Source: Acholeplasmataceae bacterium (GTDB lineage: Bacteria > Bacillota > Negativicutes > Acidaminococcales > Acidaminococcaceae). Taken from it: a DNA stretch of 13,683 nucleotides. Both the position numbers and the translations under genes were made by a program. Every line of letters begins with the position of its first letter. Position 1 is the first letter of the stretch. The notes under the pieces are model-generated. The model saw only the letters and a list, made by a program, of their open reading frames with translations. It searched no databases and had not been told where the DNA came from. Positions 1 through 5,568 of this stretch are shown piece after piece. Where the stretch lies: assembly GCA_012719555.1 (NCBI GenBank), contig JAAYAE010000147.1, forward strand, positions 1-13,683, written 5' to 3'.

Positions 1-21
1 GTTAGGCTGATTTATGTTCTT

Positions 22-58
22 TTAAATAAAAATAGCACCACAATAAACTCTGGTGCTA
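22..58 (-). terminator. Rho-independent terminator after meaB
   Basis: Perfect 8-bp stem: TAGCACCA at 33-40 pairs with TGGTGCTA at 51-58, with a 10-nt loop. Read on the minus strand it is followed by a T-rich tract (TTTTTATTT). It starts 11 bases after the meaB stop codon and marks the probable end of the propionate operon. The plus-strand side lacks a T-run, so it looks unidirectional. Confidence 0.85.
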
Positions 59-69
59 AAATATATTCG

Positions 70-1029
70 TTACCCTTCTATTTGTATAATATTTTTTTTG
101 TCATTATTAACAATATTATCTACTACGGAATAAGGATCAGTTTCCCTGTTCTGTAATTTGAGAATAGTTTGAGCAAAACCATCTGTAGCAACAATCTTCT
201 CATCAATGTGTCGGCTAATATGATCATTAACCATGGCAATGACTTCTGACTTAATCCGAGACTGACGAACTTTTTCTAGTTCACCGGTCTCCTCAAGATA
301 TTTTCTATGTTCTGCAATAGAATCAACAACTGCTTCGATTCCTTCGTCTTTGCTGGCAATAGTACGATTAATAGGTGGACGCCAAGCCACATCTTCCTGA
401 TTAAGTTCAAGCATCATCTCAATCTCAATGTTTAGCTTCTCAACGCCTTCGCGGTCAGCCTTATTAATAGTAAACAAATCGCCTATCTCTAATATGCCCG
501 CTTTGATTGCTTGAATATCATCGCCAAGACCGGGAACTACTACCACCATTGTTGTATCAGCAGTTTTAATAATATCTACCTCTGACTGCCCAACGCCAAC
601 AGTTTCAACAATAATAATATCCATGCCATAGGCATCCATCAATTTTACTGCATCACCCGTCTTTTGAGACAAGCCACCCAAGTTTCCTCTAGTAGCCATA
701 CTACGGACGAAGATACCTTCATCGGCAATAAGATCTAGCATTCTTATACGGTCACCAAGAATGGCTCCGCCGGAATACGGGCTGGTTGGGTCAATAGCAA
801 CAATGCCCACAGTTTTATTACGTTTTCGATATTCCTTGGCCAGTTTATCCGTTAAAGTACTTTTACCTGCGCCGGGTGGTCCAGTAATACCAATGACGTA
901 AGCATTGCCGGTATGAGGATAAATTTTTCTCATTATTTCAACGGCATCTTCATGTTCATTTTCTATGGCTGTTATAGCCTTAGATAATGCCAAGCGAGAA
1001 CCGCCTAAAACTCCTTCAGCTATATCCAC
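70..1029 (-). CDS. meaB: Methylmalonyl-CoA mutase-associated GTPase MeaB (ArgK family)
   Basis: Cytosolic G3E-family P-loop GTPase of 319 residues, the usual length for MeaB. In this family it gates adenosylcobalamin loading and protects or reactivates methylmalonyl-CoA mutase using GTP. Visible motifs: Walker A GPPGAGKST at about 50-58, the DPTSPYSGGAILGDR segment near residues 80-95 (Mg/switch region), ETVGVGQSE near 142-150, and the base-recognition motif NKAD near 189-192. The start is a GTG with AAGG-GG purine bases about 10 nt upstream (CAAGGCGGTG). It is the last gene of the mutase operon, 80 nt after the B12 subunit; a perfect hairpin in that gap may lower its expression. The older name ArgK (arginine/ornithine transport kinase) applies to the same family, but the context settles the mutase role. 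Confidence 0.95.
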   Translation of the reverse strand: MDIAEGVLGGSRLALSKAITAIENEHEDAVEIMRKIYPHTGNAYVIGITGPPGAGKSTLTDKLAKEYRKRNKTVGIVAIDPTSPYSGGAILGDRIRMLDLIADEGIFVRSMATRGNLGGLSQKTGDAVKLMDAYGMDIIIVETVGVGQSEVDIIKTADTTMVVVVPGLGDDIQAIKAGILEIGDLFTINKADREGVEKLNIEIEMMLELNQEDVAWRPPINRTIASKDEGIEAVVDSIAEHRKYLEETGELEKVRQSRIKSEVIAMVNDHISRHIDEKIVATDGFAQTILKLQNRETDPYSVVDNIVNNDKKNIIQIEG

Positions 1030-1065
1030 TTAGTACACCGCCTTGTAGGTTTTTAATAGATAGTT

Positions 1066-1091
1066 GCTAACCGGGGTTAATCCCGGTTAGC
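1066..1091 (-). promoter_or_regulatory. Perfect 10-bp intercistronic hairpin between B12 subunit and meaB
   Basis: GCTAACCGGG at 1066-1075 pairs with CCCGGTTAGC at 1082-1091 around a 6-nt loop. On the coding (minus) strand the bases that follow are AACTATCTATT, so there is no U-tract. It is therefore unlikely to be an efficient intrinsic terminator. More likely roles are an RNA-processing or 3'-stabilising element, or a weak attenuator. On the plus strand a short T-run follows, but no plus-strand gene is present to use it. Confidence 0.6.
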
Positions 1092-1109
1092 AGTAATTTT
1101 TAAAAACTC

Positions 1110-1499
1110 TTATTTAACGTGTTCGTTAATGTATTTAACAATCTCAGTAGTAGCTGTACCAGGAGTAAATACTGCTTCAATGCCAGCAGCTTTCAGACCA
1201 GGAATATCGGATTCAGGGATAACGCCACCGCCGATTACCATTACGTCTGTCATGCCTTTAGCTTTTAACAATTCTACAACCTTAGGGAACAAAGTGTTGT
1301 GAGCGCCAGAAAGCAAGCTCAAAGCAACAACGTTAACATCTTCTTGAAGTGCAGACTCAGCAATTTGTTCCGGAGTTAAACGAATACCGGTATAAATTAC
1401 TTCAAATCCAGCATCGCGCAATGCGCGAGCAACTACTTTAGCACCACGGTCATGTCCATCAAGACCTGGTTTTGCAACTAGAATTCTAACTTTTGCCAT
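1110..1499 (-). CDS. mcmA2: Methylmalonyl-CoA mutase, small B12-binding subunit
   Basis: Separate cobalamin-binding protein of 129 residues, equal to the C-terminal domain of single-chain mutases. It carries the B12 signature DxHxxG (D14, H16, G19). H16 is the expected lower axial cobalt ligand (base-off/His-on). Further along are the SLL segment near 61-63 and the GGG turn near 90-92. It should pair with the catalytic subunit encoded 29 nt upstream and act in the cytosol on (R)-methylmalonyl-CoA/succinyl-CoA. The ATG start has a strong Shine-Dalgarno (AGGAGGAAAG). A split mutase of this type is common in archaea and some anaerobic Firmicutes. Small B12 proteins of other mutases look similar, so the assignment leans on the neighbour. 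Confidence 0.95.
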   Translation of the reverse strand: MAKVRILVAKPGLDGHDRGAKVVARALRDAGFEVIYTGIRLTPEQIAESALQEDVNVVALSLLSGAHNTLFPKVVELLKAKGMTDVMVIGGGVIPESDIPGLKAAGIEAVFTPGTATTEIVKYINEHVK

Positions 1500-1528
1500 T
1501 TTATCTTTCCTCCTATTATCTCTTTAAA

Positions 1529-3178
1529 TTATAGAGCTACATGAGATTTGAATTCGCCGAATACTTCTCTCAATACGCCACAGATTTCGCCTTCAGTTGC
1601 ATAAGCTTTTACAGCATCCAAGATCAAAGGAATTAAGTTTGTAGACTCATCTTCACCAGCAGCTATTTTTAGTGCAGCAAGAGTTTCAGCAACTTTTGCA
1701 TTATCACGTTTAGCCTTTAAAGCTTCAATTTTCTTGCGTTGTAATTCGCCAACGGAACCATCAACACGAAGTAAATTTGTAGGAGCAGCTTCTTCTTGTT
1801 GGAATTTGTTTACGCCAACAATAATGCGTCTTCCTTGTTCAACATCCATTTGCCATCTGTAAGCAGAATCTTGAATTTCTTTTTGAATGTAGCCTTTGCT
1901 AATAGCTTCAGGAGCGCCACCGATTTCATCAATTTTCTTAATGTAATCCCAGCATTCAGCTTCGATTTTGTTAGTCAAAGCTTCTACATAATAGGAACCG
2001 CCCAATGGATCAACAGTGTCAGCTAAACCGGATTCGTAAGCAACGATTTGTTGTGTACGCAAAGCGATTGTTACAGACTCAGTTGTAGGCAAAGCAAGAG
2101 CTTCGTCTTTAGAGTTAGTGTGTAAGGATTGAGTACCACCCATTACAGCAGCTGCTGTTTGTAAAGCAACACGAACAATATTGTTATTCGGTTGTTGAGC
2201 AGTTAACATGGAACCTGCAGTTTGAGTATGTACGCGAAGCATCATGGATTTAGCTTTCTTAGCTCCAAATCTTTCTTTCATAACTTTTGCCCATACGCGA
2301 CGAGAAGCACGGAATTTAGCTACTTCTTCAAGTACGTTGTTATGTGCATTCCAGAAGAAAGATAAACGACCAGCAAAAGCATCGATGTCCATACCAGCTT
2401 TAAGAGCTGCTTCTACATATGCGATACCATCAGCGATAGTAAAAGCGATTTCTTGAGCAGCAGTGGAACCAGCTTCACGAATGTGATAACCGGAAATAGA
2501 AATTGTATTCCACAATGGAACATTCTTTGCGCAATATTCGAAAATATTAGTAATTAAACGCATAGAAGGTTTTGGAGGGAAAATGTATGTACCACGAGCA
2601 GAGTACTCTTTCAAAATATCGTTTTGGATAGTACCGCGAAGTTTATCAGCGCTAACACCTTGTTTTTCAGCAACTGCGATGTACATGCAAAGAAGTACAG
2701 AAGCAGGAGCATTAATAGTCATGGAAGTTGAAACTTTAGCCAAATCAATTTGGTCAAAAAGAATTTCCATATCAGCAAGAGAGTCAATAGCAACGCCAAC
2801 TTTACCTACTTCACCTTCAGCCATAGGATCGGTGGAATCATAACCGATTTGGGTTGGAAGGTCAAATGCGCAGGAAAGGCCGCTACCACCATTAGCTAAT
2901 AAGTAACGATAACGTTTGTTAGATTCTTCAGCAGTGGAAAAACCAGCATACATACGCATAGTCCAGAAACGGCCACGGTACATAGTAGGTTGTACGCCAC
3001 GAGTATACGGGTATTCACCTGGGAATCCAAGATCCTTCTCGTAATCAAATTCAGGAACATCAAGCGGGGTATAGAGTCTGTTAGGCTCCAAGTTTGTTCT
3101 TTCCGGATTCTTTGATAATTTTGCTTCAACTGCTGCCATGTAGGCGTCAAATCCGGCTTTCAAAGTGTCATTTGCCAT
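1529..3178 (-). CDS. mcmA1: Methylmalonyl-CoA mutase, large catalytic subunit
   Basis: Catalytic TIM-barrel subunit of 549 residues without a B12-binding domain. It interconverts succinyl-CoA and (R)-methylmalonyl-CoA through a radical rearrangement using adenosylcobalamin bound by the partner subunit. Three residues match the known Propionibacterium mutase active site by motif and by exact spacing: Y77 in MYAGF, R195 in SARGTYIF and H232 in SGYHIREAG (equivalent to Y89, R207 and H244, spaced 118 and 37 residues). The Tyr and Arg favour methylmalonyl-CoA over isobutyryl-CoA, whose mutases have Phe and Gln there. Start ATG has an excellent Shine-Dalgarno (AAGGAGGA). In a succinate-fermenting anaerobe the flux would run from succinyl-CoA towards propionate. 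The 206-nt gap before it is highly structured. Confidence 0.96.
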   Translation of the reverse strand: MANDTLKAGFDAYMAAVEAKLSKNPERTNLEPNRLYTPLDVPEFDYEKDLGFPGEYPYTRGVQPTMYRGRFWTMRMYAGFSTAEESNKRYRYLLANGGSGLSCAFDLPTQIGYDSTDPMAEGEVGKVGVAIDSLADMEILFDQIDLAKVSTSMTINAPASVLLCMYIAVAEKQGVSADKLRGTIQNDILKEYSARGTYIFPPKPSMRLITNIFEYCAKNVPLWNTISISGYHIREAGSTAAQEIAFTIADGIAYVEAALKAGMDIDAFAGRLSFFWNAHNNVLEEVAKFRASRRVWAKVMKERFGAKKAKSMMLRVHTQTAGSMLTAQQPNNNIVRVALQTAAAVMGGTQSLHTNSKDEALALPTTESVTIALRTQQIVAYESGLADTVDPLGGSYYVEALTNKIEAECWDYIKKIDEIGGAPEAISKGYIQKEIQDSAYRWQMDVEQGRRIIVGVNKFQQEEAAPTNLLRVDGSVGELQRKKIEALKAKRDNAKVAETLAALKIAAGEDESTNLIPLILDAVKAYATEGEICGVLREVFGEFKSHVAL

Positions 3179-3204
3179 TCTAAAATCCTCCTTAAAATGT
3201 TTTT

Positions 3205-3366
3205 GCTACGGTTTTGGACGAACCGTCAGCTAAATGAGAGATTCTTCGTACAAGACGAAGTTTATGAGAAGCACAATGGCTTGCTCGAATGTATTTAACA
3301 GGCAACCTCTATCTCTTTGTTGAGGTTGTCTTAAAGCGAATACCGAGACCACCCCGGCATTACGCT
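3205..3366 (-). promoter_or_regulatory. Highly structured intercistronic leader upstream of mcmA1
   Basis: The 206-nt gap between the CoA-transferase stop and the mutase start holds five successive hairpins on the transcribed strand. (1) 3335-3366: AGCG..CGCT plus CCG..CGG with an internal loop. (2) 3303-3328: 7-bp CAACCTC/GAGGTTG stem. (3) 3266-3286: GAGcAAGC/GCTTCTC around a 6-nt loop. (4) 3244-3260: CTTCGT/ACGAAG with a 5-nt loop. (5) 3205-3230: GCT-ACGGTT/AACCGT-AGC with one bulge. None is followed by a U-tract. I see no cobalamin-riboswitch B12 box (GCCACTG) and no good sigma-A promoter. The ribosome binding site follows 15 nt after hairpin 5. It could be an unclassified cis-regulatory RNA or an mRNA stabiliser/processing region. 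Confidence 0.55.
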
Positions 3367-3384
3367 GTTAAAACAAAAGATAAA

Positions 3385-4911
3385 TTATTTAACTTCCATA
3401 GTTCCAGTCTTTACAAAACGATCATGGAAAGAGAATGCTTCACTCAAAATATGAGGAGTTTGGCTATTGCCACATTCCTTACAAGCTCTTTCAAAATAAT
3501 CTTTCAGTAATGGTTGGTATTTAGGATTAGCAACTTTGTCAATTATAACAACTGCTCTTTCTTTTGGAGACAAACCACGCAAGTCAGCTACGCCACGTTC
3601 AGATACGATAACATCAACATCATGTTCAGTATGATCAACATGAGCACAGAATGGAACAACAGAAGAAATAGCACCCCCCTTAGCTAAGGAAGTAGTGAAG
3701 AATACGGTTAAATAGCCATTACGTGCATAGTCTCCGGAACCACCAATACCATTCATAAGCTTTGTTCCACAAATATGTGTAGAGTTTACATTTCCGTAAA
3801 TATCTACTTCAATTGCAGTATTCATAGCAATAACACCTAAACGACGAGCTAATTCAGGGCTATTAGCAATTTCTTGTGGACGAAGAATAAGATGTTTCTT
3901 ATATTTATCAAGATTTGCATAAAATTTCTTTAAGCAATCAGGAGATGGACTTAATGCTGTACCTGACGCAATACGAAGCTTGCCGGCATCAATTAAATCA
4001 AACATACCGTCTTGAACTACCTCAGTGAATACAGTTAAATCTTCAAAATCAGAGTTAACTAAGCCATTAATTACGGCATTAGCCACAGAACCTACTCCAG
4101 ATTGTAGTGGCAATAAATTTTTAGGTAAACGACCCGCTGCTACTTCTTGTTTAAAGAACTCAACAAGGTTCTTGCCCATTGCTTCAGCTTCTGCGTCAAT
4201 TGCACCCAAAGGACGAACTTTATCAGTAACATCACAAGGAACAATAGCTGCTACTTTGCTTAATTCGCAAGGGATATATGGTGTACCAATAATATCTTCA
4301 GGTTTTTCCAATGGAACTGCTTTGCGATAAGGAGGATCAAGCGGCACATAAGAATCATGCATTCCCTCTAATTCAACCGGTTGAGTAGTATTAACTTCAA
4401 TAATTACTTTTTTGGCACTTTGTACCCAAGAAGAGCTGTTGCCCATAGAAGTTGTAGGCACTATACCAATCTTGCCATCTCCCAAGTCTTTAATTACGCA
4501 AGCTTCAATAATGGCAATATCAACATCGCCACCGCCATATAAGAAACCGTAACGTGCCATTTGGGCTACATGGCTCAAATGCAAGTCAGTATACGCAATC
4601 TTACCAGCATTGATAGCATTACGCATATCTTTGTTAGTTTGATAGGGTAAGCGCCTAGCTATAACACCAGCTTGAGTCAAAACGCTATCAATTTCAGGTC
4701 CCACGGAAGCGCCAGTCCAAAGGTTAATTTTTAGAGGTTTTGTCTTTGCTTTCTCCGCTAATGCAAGAGGCACAGCTTTAGGATAACCAGATGGTGTAAA
4801 TCCGCTTACGCCAATATTCATGCCGTCCTTAATTAGGTCTGCAGCAGCTTCAGCAGTGGTAATTTTTGCTAAAGCAGCTTCACAGTGTACTCTGTCTTTA
4901 ATTTCAATCAT
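3385..4911 (-). CDS. Succinate/propionate (acetyl) CoA-transferase, acetyl-CoA hydrolase/transferase family
   Basis: Class I CoA-transferase of 508 residues, typical of succinate/acetyl-CoA:CoA-transferases (YgfH/ScpC, Cat1 and AarC relatives). N-terminal half: VSGFTPSGYPKAVPLAL near 35-51. The likely catalytic glutamate is E297 in FTEVVQDGM; it forms the glutamyl-CoA thioester in this family. Later come the glycine-rich loop NGIGGSGDYARNGY near 386-400 and SERGVADLRGLSPKER near 439-455. Placed directly before the mutase genes, it most likely moves CoA from propionyl-CoA (or acetyl-CoA) to succinate, starting the succinyl-CoA to propionyl-CoA cycle without ATP cost. ATG start with a strong AAGGAGGAAGG Shine-Dalgarno. 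Exact donor/acceptor preference cannot be read from sequence; an acetate-specific role is possible. Confidence 0.9.
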   Translation of the reverse strand: MIEIKDRVHCEAALAKITTAEAAADLIKDGMNIGVSGFTPSGYPKAVPLALAEKAKTKPLKINLWTGASVGPEIDSVLTQAGVIARRLPYQTNKDMRNAINAGKIAYTDLHLSHVAQMARYGFLYGGGDVDIAIIEACVIKDLGDGKIGIVPTTSMGNSSSWVQSAKKVIIEVNTTQPVELEGMHDSYVPLDPPYRKAVPLEKPEDIIGTPYIPCELSKVAAIVPCDVTDKVRPLGAIDAEAEAMGKNLVEFFKQEVAAGRLPKNLLPLQSGVGSVANAVINGLVNSDFEDLTVFTEVVQDGMFDLIDAGKLRIASGTALSPSPDCLKKFYANLDKYKKHLILRPQEIANSPELARRLGVIAMNTAIEVDIYGNVNSTHICGTKLMNGIGGSGDYARNGYLTVFFTTSLAKGGAISSVVPFCAHVDHTEHDVDVIVSERGVADLRGLSPKERAVVIIDKVANPKYQPLLKDYFERACKECGNSQTPHILSEAFSFHDRFVKTGTMEVK

Positions 4912-4942
4912 GTTTACCTTCCTCCTTAAAATTGTAAATCTC

Positions 4943-4969
4943 GGCTGTAAAGCCCGCGGGTCGTCCCGC
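4943..4969 (-). promoter_or_regulatory. Two GC-rich hairpins in the 5' UTR of the CoA-transferase gene
   Basis: Abutting hairpins lie in the predicted leader: GCGGG (4956-4960) with CCCGC (4965-4969) around a 4-nt loop, and GGCT (4943-4946) with AGCC (4951-4954) around a 4-nt loop. They sit about 20-45 nt upstream of the Shine-Dalgarno and leave it open. They could stabilise the 5' end of an abundant mRNA or be part of a larger regulatory fold. No riboswitch class was recognised. Confidence 0.5.
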
Positions 4970-5001
4970 TAGTAAAATTGCACTCGTTCTTGACCTGCAA
5001 G

Positions 5002-5030
5002 TTCATATCAGTTTCGTTCCAACTAGTCAA
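5002..5030 (-). promoter_or_regulatory. Predicted sigma-A promoter of the propionate operon
   Basis: Minus strand: -35 TTGACT at 5025-5030, 17-bp spacer, -10 TATGAA at 5002-5007, preceded by TG one base upstream (extended -10, TGaTATGAA). Predicted start of transcription is near 4995, giving an 84-nt leader before the CoA-transferase ATG. The promoter lies just after the terminator of the upstream small-RNA unit, which supports separate transcription. Confidence 0.6.
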
Positions 5031-5049
5031 AAACAAGATTTTACCCAAT

Positions 5050-5098
5050 AAAAAAAGACACCCAGTAGTTTCGTTACCACAAAACCTTGCTAAGTGCC
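5050..5098 (-). terminator. Intrinsic terminator of the small-RNA unit
   Basis: On the minus strand GGCACUUAG (5090-5098) pairs over nine positions with CUGGGUGUC (5057-5065), allowing G-U. An inner GGUUUUG/CGAAACU stem closes a UGGUAA loop, and U7 (5050-5056) follows at once. The GGCACUUAG arm can alternatively pair through UUAG with CUAA further upstream (minus-strand bases near 5143-5146), so an antiterminated form is conceivable. Confidence 0.75.
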
Positions 5099-5200
5099 AG
5101 TCTACTTGTGCTTGAGGTGGTCGCCACAAGCTGCAAACTGCCGTTAGAGGCCTTGAATTTTCAGTTAGACCAAAGACCCTCCTGTCCATTCACCCCACGC
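5050..5200 (-). ncRNA. Putative structured small RNA of unknown family (about 150 nt)
   Basis: A self-contained transcription unit: a good promoter ends just upstream, and a strong hairpin plus U7 closes it. Three structural parts can be paired on the transcribed strand. (a) A 5' hairpin, GAGGgUCUU with AAGGCCUC (5173-5181/5147-5154). (b) A central rod, CAGUUU with AGACUG (5135-5140/5098-5103) and CUUGUG with CACAAG (5125-5130/5105-5110), capped by a loop containing CCACCUC. (c) The terminator hairpin. There are G-U pairs in the stems. I do not recognise tmRNA, SRP RNA, RNase P, T-box or a common riboswitch signature. 6S RNA is possible by size and rod shape but is not demonstrated. Because it sits 140 nt upstream of the CoA-transferase gene it could instead be a terminator-controlled leader (riboswitch-like attenuator) of that operon. 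Confidence 0.6.
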
Positions 5201-5206
5201 ATGTTT

Positions 5207-5235
5207 ATATTAATACAAAATAAATTGTCTATCAA
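5207..5235 (-). promoter_or_regulatory. Predicted sigma-A promoter of the small RNA
   Basis: Minus strand: -35 TTGATA (5230-5235), 17-bp spacer, -10 TAATAT (5207-5212); start predicted near 5200. An overlapping alternative uses TAGACA (5226-5231), 16-bp spacer and TATAAA (5204-5209). Either is close to consensus, and the surrounding DNA is very AT-rich. Confidence 0.65.
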
Positions 5236-5250
5236 TCATCCGCATAATAT

Positions 5251-5268
5251 AATGTCTACTTCGACATT
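5251..5268. repeat. 6-6-6 inverted repeat upstream of the small-RNA promoter
   Basis: AATGTC (5251-5256) and GACATT (5263-5268) form a perfect inverted repeat with a 6-bp centre, 16 bp upstream of the -35 box. Position and symmetry fit an activator or repressor operator. No regulator family was recognised, and AT-rich DNA gives such repeats by chance fairly often. Confidence 0.35.
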
Positions 5269-5508
5269 GCTAAAAAAAATCCTGCCTAACTCTAAGTTTA
5301 ACACGAAATTTTTACCACTTGAAACTGTTCTTCATCCCCTCAGCAAACATCTTTGTCGCACGAGTATCATATGTTCATTCTATTGATGCTAAAAGTATTT
5401 TCATTATCGTTCTGTAAATTAAGTCCGCATCAGAAAATGCCTATGCGAAGGTTAGTTAAATGATAGCAGTAAAAGTGTTAACTTGCAAGCTATTTTGACG
5501 TTCTTTAC
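5269..5508. other. Intergenic stretch without a recognisable gene
   Basis: Between the hydrogenase-operon terminator and the small-RNA promoter region there are 240 bases with no credible coding region. Small ORFs here lack ribosome binding sites and look compositionally random. Only weak features are visible: a 5-bp CGCAT/ATGCG repeat (5426-5430/5443-5447) and an A8 run (5272-5279) that reads as T8 on the minus strand but has no stable stem before it. Confidence 0.6.
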
Positions 5509-5545
5509 AAAAAAAAACCGCATTGGTTTACAATGCGGTTTTTTT
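5509..5545 (-). terminator. Strong intrinsic terminator after hydA
   Basis: A 9-bp GC-containing core, ACCGCATTG (5517-5525) with CAATGCGGT (5531-5539), has a 5-nt loop and is extended by A-T pairs to 15 bp. On the minus strand T9 follows (5509-5517), 23 bases after the hydA stop. T-runs flank both sides, so it could also stop plus-strand transcription. It separates the hydrogenase operon from the small RNA and propionate operon. Confidence 0.93.
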
Positions 5546-5568
5546 GTAAATAGTCTGTACCCTTTTAG

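Noticed and set aside
3179..3384. Cobalamin riboswitch upstream of the mutase
   Set aside because: Minus-strand bases include GCCATTGTG, loosely like the B12 box GCCACTG, but this is the loop of a small hairpin and the other conserved blocks are missing.
3289..3510. 73-codon plus-strand ORF over the structured leader and CoA-transferase 3' end
   Set aside because: It overlaps a well-supported gene on the other strand, has no ribosome binding site and no domain.
4926..5189. 87-codon minus-strand ORF starting AUGG behind GGGGUG inside the small-RNA region
   Set aside because: It runs through the hairpin-U7 terminator and the next promoter. Its product is Cys/Trp/Arg-rich with no recognisable domain, and the GGGGUG is only about 1-2 nt from the AUG. 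RNA structure explains the sequence better.
4940..5200. T-box leader
   Set aside because: The minus-strand GCGGGACGACCCGCGG segment superficially resembles the AGGGUGGNACCGCG T-box bulge but is a simple hairpin lacking the conserved sequence. The downstream gene is not amino-acid related.
5272..5279. T8 run on the minus strand as a terminator
   Set aside because: No stable stem precedes it; the best preceding hairpin has only 4 bp and is separated from the run.
5087..5386. 99-codon plus-strand ORF in the intergenic region
   Set aside because: No ribosome binding site, low-complexity AT-driven composition, and it lies opposite the small-RNA gene and its promoter.
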